A DNA stretch of 64,000 bases from Natronosalvus rutilus (lineage in GTDB: Archaea > Halobacteriota > Halobacteria > Halobacteriales > Natrialbaceae): positions 3,143,451 to 3,207,450 of the forward strand of contig NZ_CP100355.1 of the NCBI RefSeq assembly GCF_024204665.1. Reading direction: 5' to 3'. The number at the start of each line of letters is the position of its first letter. Positions within the stretch are counted from its first letter, which is position 1. Under the pieces are notes generated by a model that was given only the letters and a program-made list of their open reading frames with translations, was not told the origin of the DNA and made no database searches. Positions 51,521 to 59,377 of this stretch are shown one piece after another. A program made the translations under genes and the position numbers.

Positions 51521-52227
51521 GCCGAGATCGAGCCCCCTCGCACGCAACCGAGCCGATTCTCCAGGCCGGAGCACCGGCGAGAGCGAGCCGTGGTGCCCTC
51601 GTCGTCGTTCACGGCCGGGGCGCGACCGCACAGGGGGCAATCAACCTCTTCGAGCCCCTCTCGCGCCACGGTCTCGCGGTCTTTTCCCCTCAGGCGTTCC
51701 GAGGCCGGTGGTATCCGTCGACGCCTGGAACGGAACTCGAGCCGGACGACCCCTGGCTCACAGCGAGCGTCGACCGCGTCGAGACGTGCCTCGAACGAGC
51801 GGCGAGTGTCGGCGTCGGTGCCGAACGAACGGTGCTCGTCGGCTTCTCCCAGGGGGCTCGCGTCGTGGCCGAATTTCTGTGCCAGTTCCCTCGACGCTAC
51901 GGCGGTGCCGGCATCCTCGCGGGAACCGTTCCTGGCACCTCGGGCGAGTCCGACGGACCGCCGGATCGCCATTCGCGGTCTCGGTCTCGGCCGCGGTCTC
52001 GGCCACCCGACGACACGCTCGAGGGAACCCCAATCTTGCTCGCGTTCGGCGACGACGACCCGTCCGTCTCCCCGGCGGCCGCGCGAGCGAGTGCGACGAT
52101 CTTCGAGGAAGTAGGCGGTGACGTCGAGGTGATGGCCACGCCGGACACCGGCCACGCCGTCAGCGACGAGGCGTTCGCCTGGCTCGAGCGACGGATCGAG
52201 ACAGTGCTCGAGTCGGCGACTCGGTAG
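51517..52227 (+). CDS. Phospholipase/carboxylesterase, MhqD-like
   Basis: 236 aa. GTG start overlapping the dioxygenase stop (GTGA). Catalytic Ser in VLVGFSQGARVVAEF near residue 110, Asp in FGDDDPSVS near 180 and His in TPDTGHAVSD near 213 form the triad of this alpha/beta-hydrolase group. An Arg/Ser/Pro-rich insertion (about 150-165) interrupts the fold. Together with the upstream dioxygenase it fits quinone/aromatic detoxification; the substrate is not proved. Confidence 0.83.
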   Translation: MSRDRAPSHATEPILQAGAPARASRGALVVVHGRGATAQGAINLFEPLSRHGLAVFSPQAFRGRWYPSTPGTELEPDDPWLTASVDRVETCLERAASVGVGAERTVLVGFSQGARVVAEFLCQFPRRYGGAGILAGTVPGTSGESDGPPDRHSRSRSRPRSRPPDDTLEGTPILLAFGDDDPSVSPAAARASATIFEEVGGDVEVMATPDTGHAVSDEAFAWLERRIETVLESATR

Positions 52228-52243
52228 CGGGCCTCTCGAACGC

Positions 52244-52555
52244 CTACATCCCCATGTCCGCTGCAGGCTCCGGAACCGGTAGCTCGTGTGGCGCCACCCC
52301 CAGGCGCTCGGCGACGTGATCGAGGGCCATGTCGAACCCGTAGTAGCGCTCGAGTTCGTCGCCCGTCGCGGTCGGTCGAACCTTGAGCATCGCGTATCCC
52401 TCGCGGTTCTGGGCGACCGCCGCCGTCGTTCCGTCGCGGTCGAACTCGAGCACCCGTTCGTCGTCCGTTTCGCTGTAGGCCGCGGTGATTCCGTTCGCCT
52501 CGGCACGTGTTTCGGCGTCAGCGTCGCCGTCGCCATCCCCTCGCTCGTCGGTCAT
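52244..52555 (-). CDS. Uncharacterised haloarchaeal protein
   Basis: 103 aa, acidic. LKVRPTATGDELERYYGFDM near residue 58 and DHVAERLGVAPHELPVPEPA near 78 are the conserved-looking parts. No signal or membrane segment. Small stand-alone gene between the esterase and cupredoxin genes. Confidence 0.62.
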   Translation of the reverse strand: MTDERGDGDGDADAETRAEANGITAAYSETDDERVLEFDRDGTTAAVAQNREGYAMLKVRPTATGDELERYYGFDMALDHVAERLGVAPHELPVPEPAADMGM

Positions 52556-52714
52556 ACGACGCGATTCCGGGGCCGGGTACGCGAAGGTATCGGTTCCGGG
52601 TTCCTGGACAAACGACCGACTCGTCTCGACAGTGGTGTCGAATCGCGTGATAATCAGTCCTTGACGAGAGTATGGATCCCGTACTTATTCGACCGGCTCT
52701 CGAGTGTCGATCCG

Positions 52715-53407
52715 ATGACGCGCTCGAAACTCGTTTCGCGACGCCGGTTCGTGGCCCTCCTCGGAGCGACTGCGGGTTCGTCGCTAGTGGCCGGGTGTCT
52801 GGCAGAGGGAGACCCGGAATCCGACGACAGTCCGGAGGACGAACGCAACGACACAACGACCGAATCGAACGATTCTGATGGCGACTCTGCGACCGGTGAG
52901 AGCGAACCGGACGACGACGAATCCGATAGCGACGACGAATCCGATAGCGACGGCGAAACGGCAGAGGACGACGGCCGGTCGGATTCCGAATCCGACGCGA
53001 ACGGTGATACCGAGGATGGCGACAGCGATGAAACGGGAGAAACGAATGGCTCCGACGAGAGGGCCCCGGCGGACGTCGACGAGTTCGTCTTCGAGGCCCG
53101 GACGTCTCACTTCACGGGGCTCGAGCCGTCCGCCATCGCCGACGAACGGAACCCAACGCTCGTGCTCACCGAGGGAGAGCGGTACACGATCACCTGGAAC
53201 AACGCGGACGGACACGTACACAACGTCGAAATCCGGGACGAGAACGAGGACGTCGTCCAGGACTACCGAACTGAACCAACGGACGCCGAGTCTCAGTCGC
53301 TCACGTTCGAGGCGACCGCGGATGCGGCAGCATACGTCTGCGACCTGCACGCTTCGTGGGGCCAGCGCGGGTCCATCGACGTCGTTTCCGACGGCGGTGA
53401 CGCGTAG
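52715..53407 (+). CDS. Cupredoxin (halocyanin-like) lipoprotein
   Basis: 230 aa. Tat signal RRRFVALLGATAGSSLVAGC, lipobox ending at residue ~28, then a ~90-residue Asp/Ser/Glu linker. The C-terminal copper domain has ligands His in NADGHVHNVEI (~168) and Cys-His in YVCDLHASWGQRG (~209); the usual axial Met is missing and Gln or another residue may replace it, as in stellacyanin. It is anchored outside the membrane and may carry electrons. A TATA-like CTTATTC lies ~30 nt upstream. Confidence 0.8.
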   Translation: MTRSKLVSRRRFVALLGATAGSSLVAGCLAEGDPESDDSPEDERNDTTTESNDSDGDSATGESEPDDDESDSDDESDSDGETAEDDGRSDSESDANGDTEDGDSDETGETNGSDERAPADVDEFVFEARTSHFTGLEPSAIADERNPTLVLTEGERYTITWNNADGHVHNVEIRDENEDVVQDYRTEPTDAESQSLTFEATADAAAYVCDLHASWGQRGSIDVVSDGGDA

Positions 53408-53582
53408 CCGGCGCTCGGAACTCGTCGTGGACGCGAAAACACGGACAGGAACACGGACACCAGAGCACGAACAGCGAGCGCGACACAAGCGCACTCGAGT
53501 CGACCACTGTCTCGTCGAAGCGACAGCCATCCGAACCGATACCCCTAACTCGTTCGTCACGAACTGCCACCTGTTCGCAGCC

Positions 53583-54533
53583 GTGACCGCTACCGACGAC
53601 CGATCGGCCTACCAGCACCTCTCGAGCCTGCGGGCTCCGCGATCGGCTGCCGGCCGCTGGGCGCTCTGTTCGGCGGTCGCCTTCCTGTACAGCTGGTACG
53701 TCGCACTCGACCTCCACGGTGCCGCTCTCGGCCGTCCGTTCGACGGCGTCGTCGTCGATCCGTCGGCCCTGGCGAGTGGACTCGAGGTCGTCGCGCTCGT
53801 CGTCGGCGCGTTCTTCGTCGTCGCCGTTCCCCACGAACTCCTCCACGGCGCGGTCATGCGCTACTTCGGCGGCCGACCGCGCTACGGCATCCGGACGGCC
53901 CGGTTCGGGATTCCCTACGCCTACGCCGAAACGCAAACCGACTACGGCCGCAACCAGATGGTCGCGATCCTGGTCGCCCCCATCGTCGTCATTTCGGTCG
54001 TCGGATTCGCGCTCGCGGTCGGCCTGGACGCCCGATGGCCGCTCGTCCTCCTCGCCGCCAACGTCGCGGGATCTGTCGGGGACTGCTGGATGGCCAGCCG
54101 GCTGCTCGAGTACCCCGAGTGCGTTCGCGTTGGGCCGCCGCCGGCCGATGGGGGCGGGAACGAAGGTGGAGACGGCGACGAAGATGGGGCCGAGAATAGG
54201 GACGAGGACGGAGCACTCGCAATCTACAGCCGTTCCGCAATCCCCCAATCGAGGTCGCCCGCTCGAGTCGTCCACTCCTTTCTCGTCGGGACCGTCGGAA
54301 CGGTCGTCGTCCTCGCGCTGGCGCTCGTCGTCCTCGTGTTCGCCTCGCTCGCCTTCGATTCGGGTGCCGTCGTACTCGCTGACGGCGACGGGAACTGGCT
54401 CCTCTTCCGTCACGAACCGACGGCTGACCGGGGCGTATTGATCGAGGTCGGCCACCGCGTCGTCGCGGCGCTCGGAGCGGTGGGTGGAGTCCTCTGGCTC
54501 GGCGTCGGCAGGGGACTCGAGGCGCCACGTTGA
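53583..54533 (+). CDS. DUF3267-type membrane metalloprotease
   Basis: 316 aa (GTG at 53583). Helices near residues 20-40 and 55-82; the zinc motif HELLHG (~85) follows in VVAVPHELLHGAVMRY, with further helices near 120-140, 140-155 and 240-265. DUF3267 proteins are intramembrane zinc metallopeptidase-like proteins of unknown substrates. A Gly/Glu/Asp-rich cytoplasmic loop (~185-205) is a halophilic insertion. An ATG in a better context was not found, so the exact start is uncertain. Confidence 0.75.
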   Translation: MTATDDRSAYQHLSSLRAPRSAAGRWALCSAVAFLYSWYVALDLHGAALGRPFDGVVVDPSALASGLEVVALVVGAFFVVAVPHELLHGAVMRYFGGRPRYGIRTARFGIPYAYAETQTDYGRNQMVAILVAPIVVISVVGFALAVGLDARWPLVLLAANVAGSVGDCWMASRLLEYPECVRVGPPPADGGGNEGGDGDEDGAENRDEDGALAIYSRSAIPQSRSPARVVHSFLVGTVGTVVVLALALVVLVFASLAFDSGAVVLADGDGNWLLFRHEPTADRGVLIEVGHRVVAALGAVGGVLWLGVGRGLEAPR

Positions 54534-54641
54534 GAGCGAATCGAGTTCGACAATCGACCATCACGAGAGTTCTGTGCGAGCGTTGGGGCACTCAGACCAG
54601 CAGAGAGCTGTTCAGGACAGCTCAGACATATACAGATCAGC

Positions 54642-55601
54642 TCAGACCAGCTTCTTGACGAGCCCGTAGGCGGCGTCCCGGAGGCTGTCGGGAAGAAAGC
54701 GCGCGTAGAGGCCGTACTCGGCGAGCGGGCCGACCGGGTACCGGGCCGGCGGCTCGGGACACGTTCCCGCGTGGACGATGGCCGCGGCCACATCCTCGGG
54801 ATCGGAAGCGAGTGGCCCGCCACCGCCGACAAGTTGGCTCTCTTCGATGATCTCGTAGAGCGACTCGTACGCCGGCGTTTGGTCGTCCGGCACTTCCTCC
54901 TCGACCCGTTCGGTGAACGAGGTCTCGACCGGCCCGGGTTCGATCACCACGACGTCGATCCCGAAATCCTCGACCTCCGCGCGGAGCGCGTCGCTCATCG
55001 CCTCGAGCGCGTGTTTCGACCCCGAATAGGGGCCGGTGCCGGCGAAGGAGAGGCGACCGAGTACGGAGGAGACGTTGACGATCCGGCCGGACCCCTGCGC
55101 TCGCATATGCGGAAGTGCTGCGCGAGCGAGGCGATGTGGGCCGTAGACGTTCACGTCGAACTGGTGGTGGAGGTCGGCCGTCGACGTGTCCTCGATCGGC
55201 CCCATCTGGGCGTAGCCGGCGTTGTTGACCAGACAGTCGATCGCGCCGCCAATGTCGACTGTCCGCTCGACGACGTGAGCGACCTGGTCGGGATCGGTGA
55301 CGTCCAGTTCGAGCGTCTCACACCCGGCGTCGGCGAGGTCCTCGATGTCGGACGTATCGCGAGCGGTCGCAACGACCCGCCAGTTCTCGTCCAGGAACGC
55401 GCGGGCGGTCGCCCGCCCGATTCCGGACGAGCAGCCGGTGATCAGGACGCATCGCTTCCGTGTGTACCCCTCGTCCGCGTCTCGAGCGGCTTCGTCCGTC
55501 CCCGGGCGGGACGCGTCTGCGGTCCGGTCGATACCCTCGCGGTCGGCGGATGGCTCGTCGGTGGCCACCCCGTCTGCGTCGTCCGCCGCTGCCTTCGTCA
55601 T
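54642..55601 (-). CDS. Short-chain dehydrogenase/reductase
   Basis: 319 aa. Disordered N-terminus of ~50 residues, then cofactor motif GCSSGIGRATARAF, VNNAGYAQ near 135, Ser of NVSSVLG (~183) and Tyr-Lys of YSGSKHA (~197-201). The C-terminal region (ESLYEIIEESQL then YPVGPLAEYGLY) is typical of retinol-dehydrogenase-like SDRs. Substrate not determined. It is a single-gene unit. Confidence 0.87.
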   Translation of the reverse strand: MTKAAADDADGVATDEPSADREGIDRTADASRPGTDEAARDADEGYTRKRCVLITGCSSGIGRATARAFLDENWRVVATARDTSDIEDLADAGCETLELDVTDPDQVAHVVERTVDIGGAIDCLVNNAGYAQMGPIEDTSTADLHHQFDVNVYGPHRLARAALPHMRAQGSGRIVNVSSVLGRLSFAGTGPYSGSKHALEAMSDALRAEVEDFGIDVVVIEPGPVETSFTERVEEEVPDDQTPAYESLYEIIEESQLVGGGGPLASDPEDVAAAIVHAGTCPEPPARYPVGPLAEYGLYARFLPDSLRDAAYGLVKKLV

Positions 55602-55743
55602 AGGAGACTGATTCGATCGAGGGGGCCTAAGTATCGACGGTTTGTCGCGCTGCGTGGAATCACTCGAGCGAGAACGAACTCGAGGAAAGAGGATTCGGGC
55701 GTGCGAGGACGAACTCGAGGCGAAAACGGGCGACCCCGACGAA

Positions 55744-55750
55744 CTTTTAT
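55744..55750 (+). promoter_or_regulatory. TATA box supporting the GTG start of the LysE gene
   Basis: CTTTTAT lies 27-33 nt upstream of the GTG at 55777, giving leaderless spacing and supporting this start over upstream in-frame codons. Confidence 0.4.
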
Positions 55751-55776
55751 CGCTGCCGACACGAGAGACGGTAGCT

Positions 55777-56457
55777 GTGTCGCCGACTCTCACCTCACTC
55801 GCTGCGGGCGTCGTCTTCGGAATCGCCCTCGCCGCACCGCCCGGCCCGATGAACGCGATTATCGCCGAAGAGAGCGTGCTTCGAGGCTGGGGCGCCGGAT
55901 TCAGGGCCGGCCTCGGGGCGATGATCGCCGACGTGCTCTTTCTCGTCCTCGCGTTCGTCGGCGTCGTCGCCGTCGTCGAACGCTACGGCGCCCTCCAGTC
56001 GGCGCTCTACCTCCTCGGGGGCGTCCTCATGCTCGTCTTCGCGGTTGGCGCCTGGCAGGAGGCCCGCGGTGCCGCATCGTTCACCGACGACCTCGAGGCG
56101 GGAGCAACCGGCTTCCAGAAGGCGTTCGTCCTCGCCGCGACGAACCCGTTCCAGATCGGCTTCTGGCTCACCGTCGGCGTCGGTCTCATCAAGCCGGGCA
56201 CGCTCGACGTGCTCGCCCACGTACCCGGAATCGGCGATGCGCTCGCCGGATCGTTCGTCGTCGAAACCGGCAGTTTCGCCCTGCTTGTCGGCTTTTTCGG
56301 CGGGATCGTCCTCTGGATCACGACCTACCCCGCGGCCCTGGCTCGAGCGGGTCGACGCGTCGACGCTTTCGCCCCTGCGGTGGCGCTCGTCAGCGGCCTC
56401 GTTCTCGCGGGCTTCGGCATGCTGTTTCTCGCCCTCGGCGTGATGGGCCTCGTGTGA
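55777..56457 (+). CDS. LysE/RhtB-family amino-acid exporter
   Basis: 226 aa, six helices. GIALAAPPGPMNAIIAEESV near residue 13 is the LysE/RhtB signature, followed by AGLGAMIADVLFLVLAFVG near 45 and TNPFQIGFWLTVGVGLI near 125. The family exports amino acids or related compounds. Start GTG at 55777 supported by a TATA box at 55744-55750. Longer in-frame starts add Arg/Glu-rich residues without hydrophobic content. Confidence 0.85.
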   Translation: MSPTLTSLAAGVVFGIALAAPPGPMNAIIAEESVLRGWGAGFRAGLGAMIADVLFLVLAFVGVVAVVERYGALQSALYLLGGVLMLVFAVGAWQEARGAASFTDDLEAGATGFQKAFVLAATNPFQIGFWLTVGVGLIKPGTLDVLAHVPGIGDALAGSFVVETGSFALLVGFFGGIVLWITTYPAALARAGRRVDAFAPAVALVSGLVLAGFGMLFLALGVMGLV

Positions 56458-56521
56458 GAAGGTTCCTCTGTCGTTCCGGTTGGAACAAGCGTTTATAGGC
56501 TCCATCGAGAAGGAGGAACCA

Positions 56522-57427
56522 ATGACCCTCGGAATCGATACTCTCGATCCGATCCAGTCAGCGATTCCGGACTGGCAGGCCATCGTGGTTGCTCTGCTCA
56601 CCCAGCTCGGCGACGTCTGGTTCGTCGTCGCCGTCCTCCTGGGGCTGTACTGGTTCCACCCGTCGAAACGCCGCCAGGTCGCTACACTCGCCGGGGTGAT
56701 GCTCGCGGGTATCGGTATCTATCGCGGCTTCAAGTCGCTATTCGCGATTCCGCGTCCGGATCAGCCGCTCCGGGACCCGGAGACGGTCTCGACGATGGTC
56801 CAGCCGCTGTACGAGGCGACCGCGACCGCGTCGGGTTACGGGTTCCCGAGCGGTCACGCGACCACGAGCACGATCCTCTACTTCGGCCTGGCAGGCGTCC
56901 TCGCCGTCGGAAGCCGACGGACGCGATACGCCGCTGCCGCCGCCCTCGTCGCTATCGTTTCAGCGACTCGCGTCGTCCTCCGTGTCCACTACCTCCAGGA
57001 CGTCGTCGCCGGCGTTGCCCTCGGGTTGACGCTGCTGGCCGGGACGCACCTCGTCCTCTCTCGCGTCGACACCGACGAACCCGCGGCGACCTTCGGGCTG
57101 GCGATCCTGTGTAGCGGGTTCTACCTGTACACCAGCGCCGCCGAGCCGGACGCAGTACTCCTGGCCGGAGCCACTCTCGGCGCGTTCATCGGCTGGCAGG
57201 CGACCCGAATCGACGGCAGCCGGATCCGGATGACGCCGTTCGGTCGCCCCGTCTCGAGTCGCGCGCTGATCGCGGTGCTGTCGCTGGGCGCAGCCCTCCT
57301 CGCCATCGTGACGTTTACCCGGGTTCCCGCGCTGGCCGCGAGTCTCGTTGCAGGCCTGTTCACGGCGTTCGCGATCGGTGCACCCGTCGTGCGCCCCTCG
57401 AGCCTCGAGAGCGTCGTTCCCTCGTGA
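56522..57427 (+). CDS. PAP2-superfamily phosphatase
   Basis: 301 aa, seven or more helices. Acid-phosphatase motifs: KSLFAIPRPDQP near residue 75 (KxxxxxxRP), GFPSGHATTS near 111 (PSGH) and SATRVVLRVHYLQDVVAG near 151 (SRxxxxxHxxxD-like). All catalytic His and Arg residues are present, unlike the first PAP2 gene, where the first motif is not clear. It may recycle polyprenyl or lipid phosphates at the membrane exterior. Confidence 0.88.
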   Translation: MTLGIDTLDPIQSAIPDWQAIVVALLTQLGDVWFVVAVLLGLYWFHPSKRRQVATLAGVMLAGIGIYRGFKSLFAIPRPDQPLRDPETVSTMVQPLYEATATASGYGFPSGHATTSTILYFGLAGVLAVGSRRTRYAAAAALVAIVSATRVVLRVHYLQDVVAGVALGLTLLAGTHLVLSRVDTDEPAATFGLAILCSGFYLYTSAAEPDAVLLAGATLGAFIGWQATRIDGSRIRMTPFGRPVSSRALIAVLSLGAALLAIVTFTRVPALAASLVAGLFTAFAIGAPVVRPSSLESVVPS

Positions 57428-57462
57428 TCTGTCTGGGAGGTCGCTAGAGAAAACATATAGTG

Positions 57463-57483
57463 GATAGCGAATAACTGGCTATC
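57463..57483 (+). promoter_or_regulatory. Inverted repeat at the membrane-anchored winged-helix gene
   Basis: GATAGC (57463-57468) and GCTATC (57478-57483) with a 9-nt spacer lie between a TATA-like CATATAG (57454-57460) and the ATG at 57491. The placement suits an operator at the transcription start, potentially bound by the DNA-binding domain encoded downstream. Confidence 0.5.
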
Positions 57484-57490
57484 TGAAGGT

Positions 57491-59254
57491 ATGGTTTCGT
57501 CGAGTACCCGTCTCGTCATCAGTATTCTTCTCGTCTTCGTCGTGACCGTGGTCAGTGTCACGGGAATCGTCGCCGGTGCCGCGGCGATTGCCGCGGAAGA
57601 CGACAGTAGCGATGGCTCGAGTGCAGGCACGCTCCTCGACTCGGCGACCCTGTCAGTCGATTACCTGGACGACGACTTATATGGCGATTTAGACGACGAT
57701 CTGGACGACGAACTCGAGGAGACGACGAACGAGACGGACAACGACACGACTGACGTCAGCGAAAACGTAACTGAGGGTGCTGACGATACCACCGACTCCG
57801 TCGAAAATACGACGGAAGAGACGACTACCGATACGACCGATACTGTCGAGAACACGACCGATACTGTCGAAAACACGACCGACGGGACCACTGAGGCAGC
57901 CAACGACTCCGGCGACACGGTCGAGAATACGACCGATTCGATAGAGACGATCGCCGATACGGCAGAAAACACTACTGAAACCGTCGAAGACACCGCCAAC
58001 GAGACGGTCAGCACCGTCGAAAATGCGACTGACGAGACGACCGACGCAATCGAGGACACGGCCGACGAGACGACTGACTCGATCGAGAATACGACTAACG
58101 CGTCCACTGAGGTAATCGGGGAGACGACTAACGAGACCACTGGCGCAATCGAGAAAACGACCGACGAGATTGATGACACCACGACCATCGACCCCGTAAT
58201 CGAACTCGAGACCACGACCACGACAACGCTCACGGGCACTCCCCTGCTCGAGACGCGACTCGACGCCGATGTGAGCGTCGACGCGTCCGTCGGTGACACG
58301 GACTCCGATGACGACGCAGACGAATCACTCGAGGGAACTGAGACGGAGGTCGACGGGGCACCTGACAGGAACGAAACCACCGAAGGCAGCGAGAATCGAG
58401 ACGACGACGCCACGACCATCACCGACGATAGCGGATCCGGATTCGGCTCCGCCTCGAGTCCCGAGTCACAAAATGCCGTCAACGGTGTGCTCGTTGGGTT
58501 ACTCGGTGCGATAGCCGTGTCGGGAATGGGAGCTAGCGCCGGTGCCGGTGCCGGTTCCGGCGCTGCTGCCGGAGTAGGTGCTAGTGCCAGTGCGAGCGCA
58601 ACGAGCGCGGTCGCCAGCTGGACCGGCCGCCAGCCTCGTCGATGGCTGGCCCTGCTCCGGGGCGTGCTTCCGATCGAGGCGCTGGCTCTGCTCCGGTACA
58701 GCCGCTACGACGACTCGGATCCGCTCGAGAACGACCACAGGCGAACCGTCTTCGACACGATCACCGAGGAGCCGGGACTGTACCTCTCGGCGCTCAGCGA
58801 CCGAAGCGGCGTCGCCCTGTCGACCGTTCGCCACCACGTCCGGGTGCTCGAGGACGAGAATCTGCTCACTTCGGTCAAGGTCGGCGGTAAGCGGCGCTAC
58901 TTCCCGATCGAGACGGACGGGACAGACGGGATGGACGGAGTGGGCAGGACGGACGGGGCCGACCACGAGCGATACGCCATCCTCGCCGAACCGGCCCGCC
59001 GACGGGTGCTCGAGGAACTGGCCATACTCGAACACGCACCCAACGGGCGCCTCGCCGAGGCGCTCGACCTCGATCCGAGCACCGTCTCCCACCACCTCTC
59101 GACGCTCGAGGAGGCGGGCTTCGTCGTCCGCGAGCGGGACGGGCGGGCCGTCCGCAATCGACTCTCGGACGACGCCAGGTCGGCCCTGATCGAGACCGAG
59201 GCCGACGCCGACTCGAGCGATCCGGCGTCGGCTCCGGCCCCGGCGGACGACTGA
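57491..59254 (+). CDS. Membrane-anchored winged-helix protein with glycosylation-rich stalk
   Basis: 587 aa. A signal/helix at residues 9-35 is followed by an exterior stalk (~65-235) built from repeats such as DTVENTT; at least 14 N-x-S/T sequons lie here. A second helix/Gly-Ala-Ser-rich stretch (~330-375) leads to two winged-helix domains (ITEEPGLYLSALSDRSGVAL near 415; LEELAILEHAPNGRLAEALD near 505, both ArsR-like with VRHHVRVLE and VSHHLSTLE recognition helices). The sequence implies an exterior domain joined to a cytoplasmic DNA-binding tail. It may act as a one-protein signal relay; topology is inferred. Confidence 0.8.
   Translation: MVSSSTRLVISILLVFVVTVVSVTGIVAGAAAIAAEDDSSDGSSAGTLLDSATLSVDYLDDDLYGDLDDDLDDELEETTNETDNDTTDVSENVTEGADDTTDSVENTTEETTTDTTDTVENTTDTVENTTDGTTEAANDSGDTVENTTDSIETIADTAENTTETVEDTANETVSTVENATDETTDAIEDTADETTDSIENTTNASTEVIGETTNETTGAIEKTTDEIDDTTTIDPVIELETTTTTTLTGTPLLETRLDADVSVDASVGDTDSDDDADESLEGTETEVDGAPDRNETTEGSENRDDDATTITDDSGSGFGSASSPESQNAVNGVLVGLLGAIAVSGMGASAGAGAGSGAAAGVGASASASATSAVASWTGRQPRRWLALLRGVLPIEALALLRYSRYDDSDPLENDHRRTVFDTITEEPGLYLSALSDRSGVALSTVRHHVRVLEDENLLTSVKVGGKRRYFPIETDGTDGMDGVGRTDGADHERYAILAEPARRRVLEELAILEHAPNGRLAEALDLDPSTVSHHLSTLEEAGFVVRERDGRAVRNRLSDDARSALIETEADADSSDPASAPAPADD
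57838..57879 (+). repeat. 21-nt tandem repeats in the stalk-coding region
   Basis: GATACTGTCGAGAACACGACC and a near-identical following copy encode DTVENTT twice. Degenerate copies continue to about 58180. They suggest growth of the stalk by slippage or unequal exchange. Confidence 0.5.
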
Positions 59255-59363
59255 CGCTTCACGTGCTCGCAGGCACGTACAGCCGCGGCGTCCGTCGGTT
59301 TCCCCGAAAGGGTTATCCGGGGCTCGGTCGTACCGGGGTCCAATGATCGTGCCTCGAGGACCG

Positions 59364-59371
59364 GGAGGTGA
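59364..59371 (+). promoter_or_regulatory. Shine-Dalgarno site fixing the GTG start of topA
   Basis: GGAGGTGA is a full match to the 16S rRNA 3' end complement, 6 nt before the GTG at 59378. It supports this start; most genes here lack such a site. Confidence 0.75.
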
Positions 59372-59377
59372 GACGCC

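Noticed and set aside
57790-58190. CRISPR-like repeat array
   Set aside because: The repetitive DNA is in frame and encodes the DTVENTT stalk; there are no spacers or cas genes.
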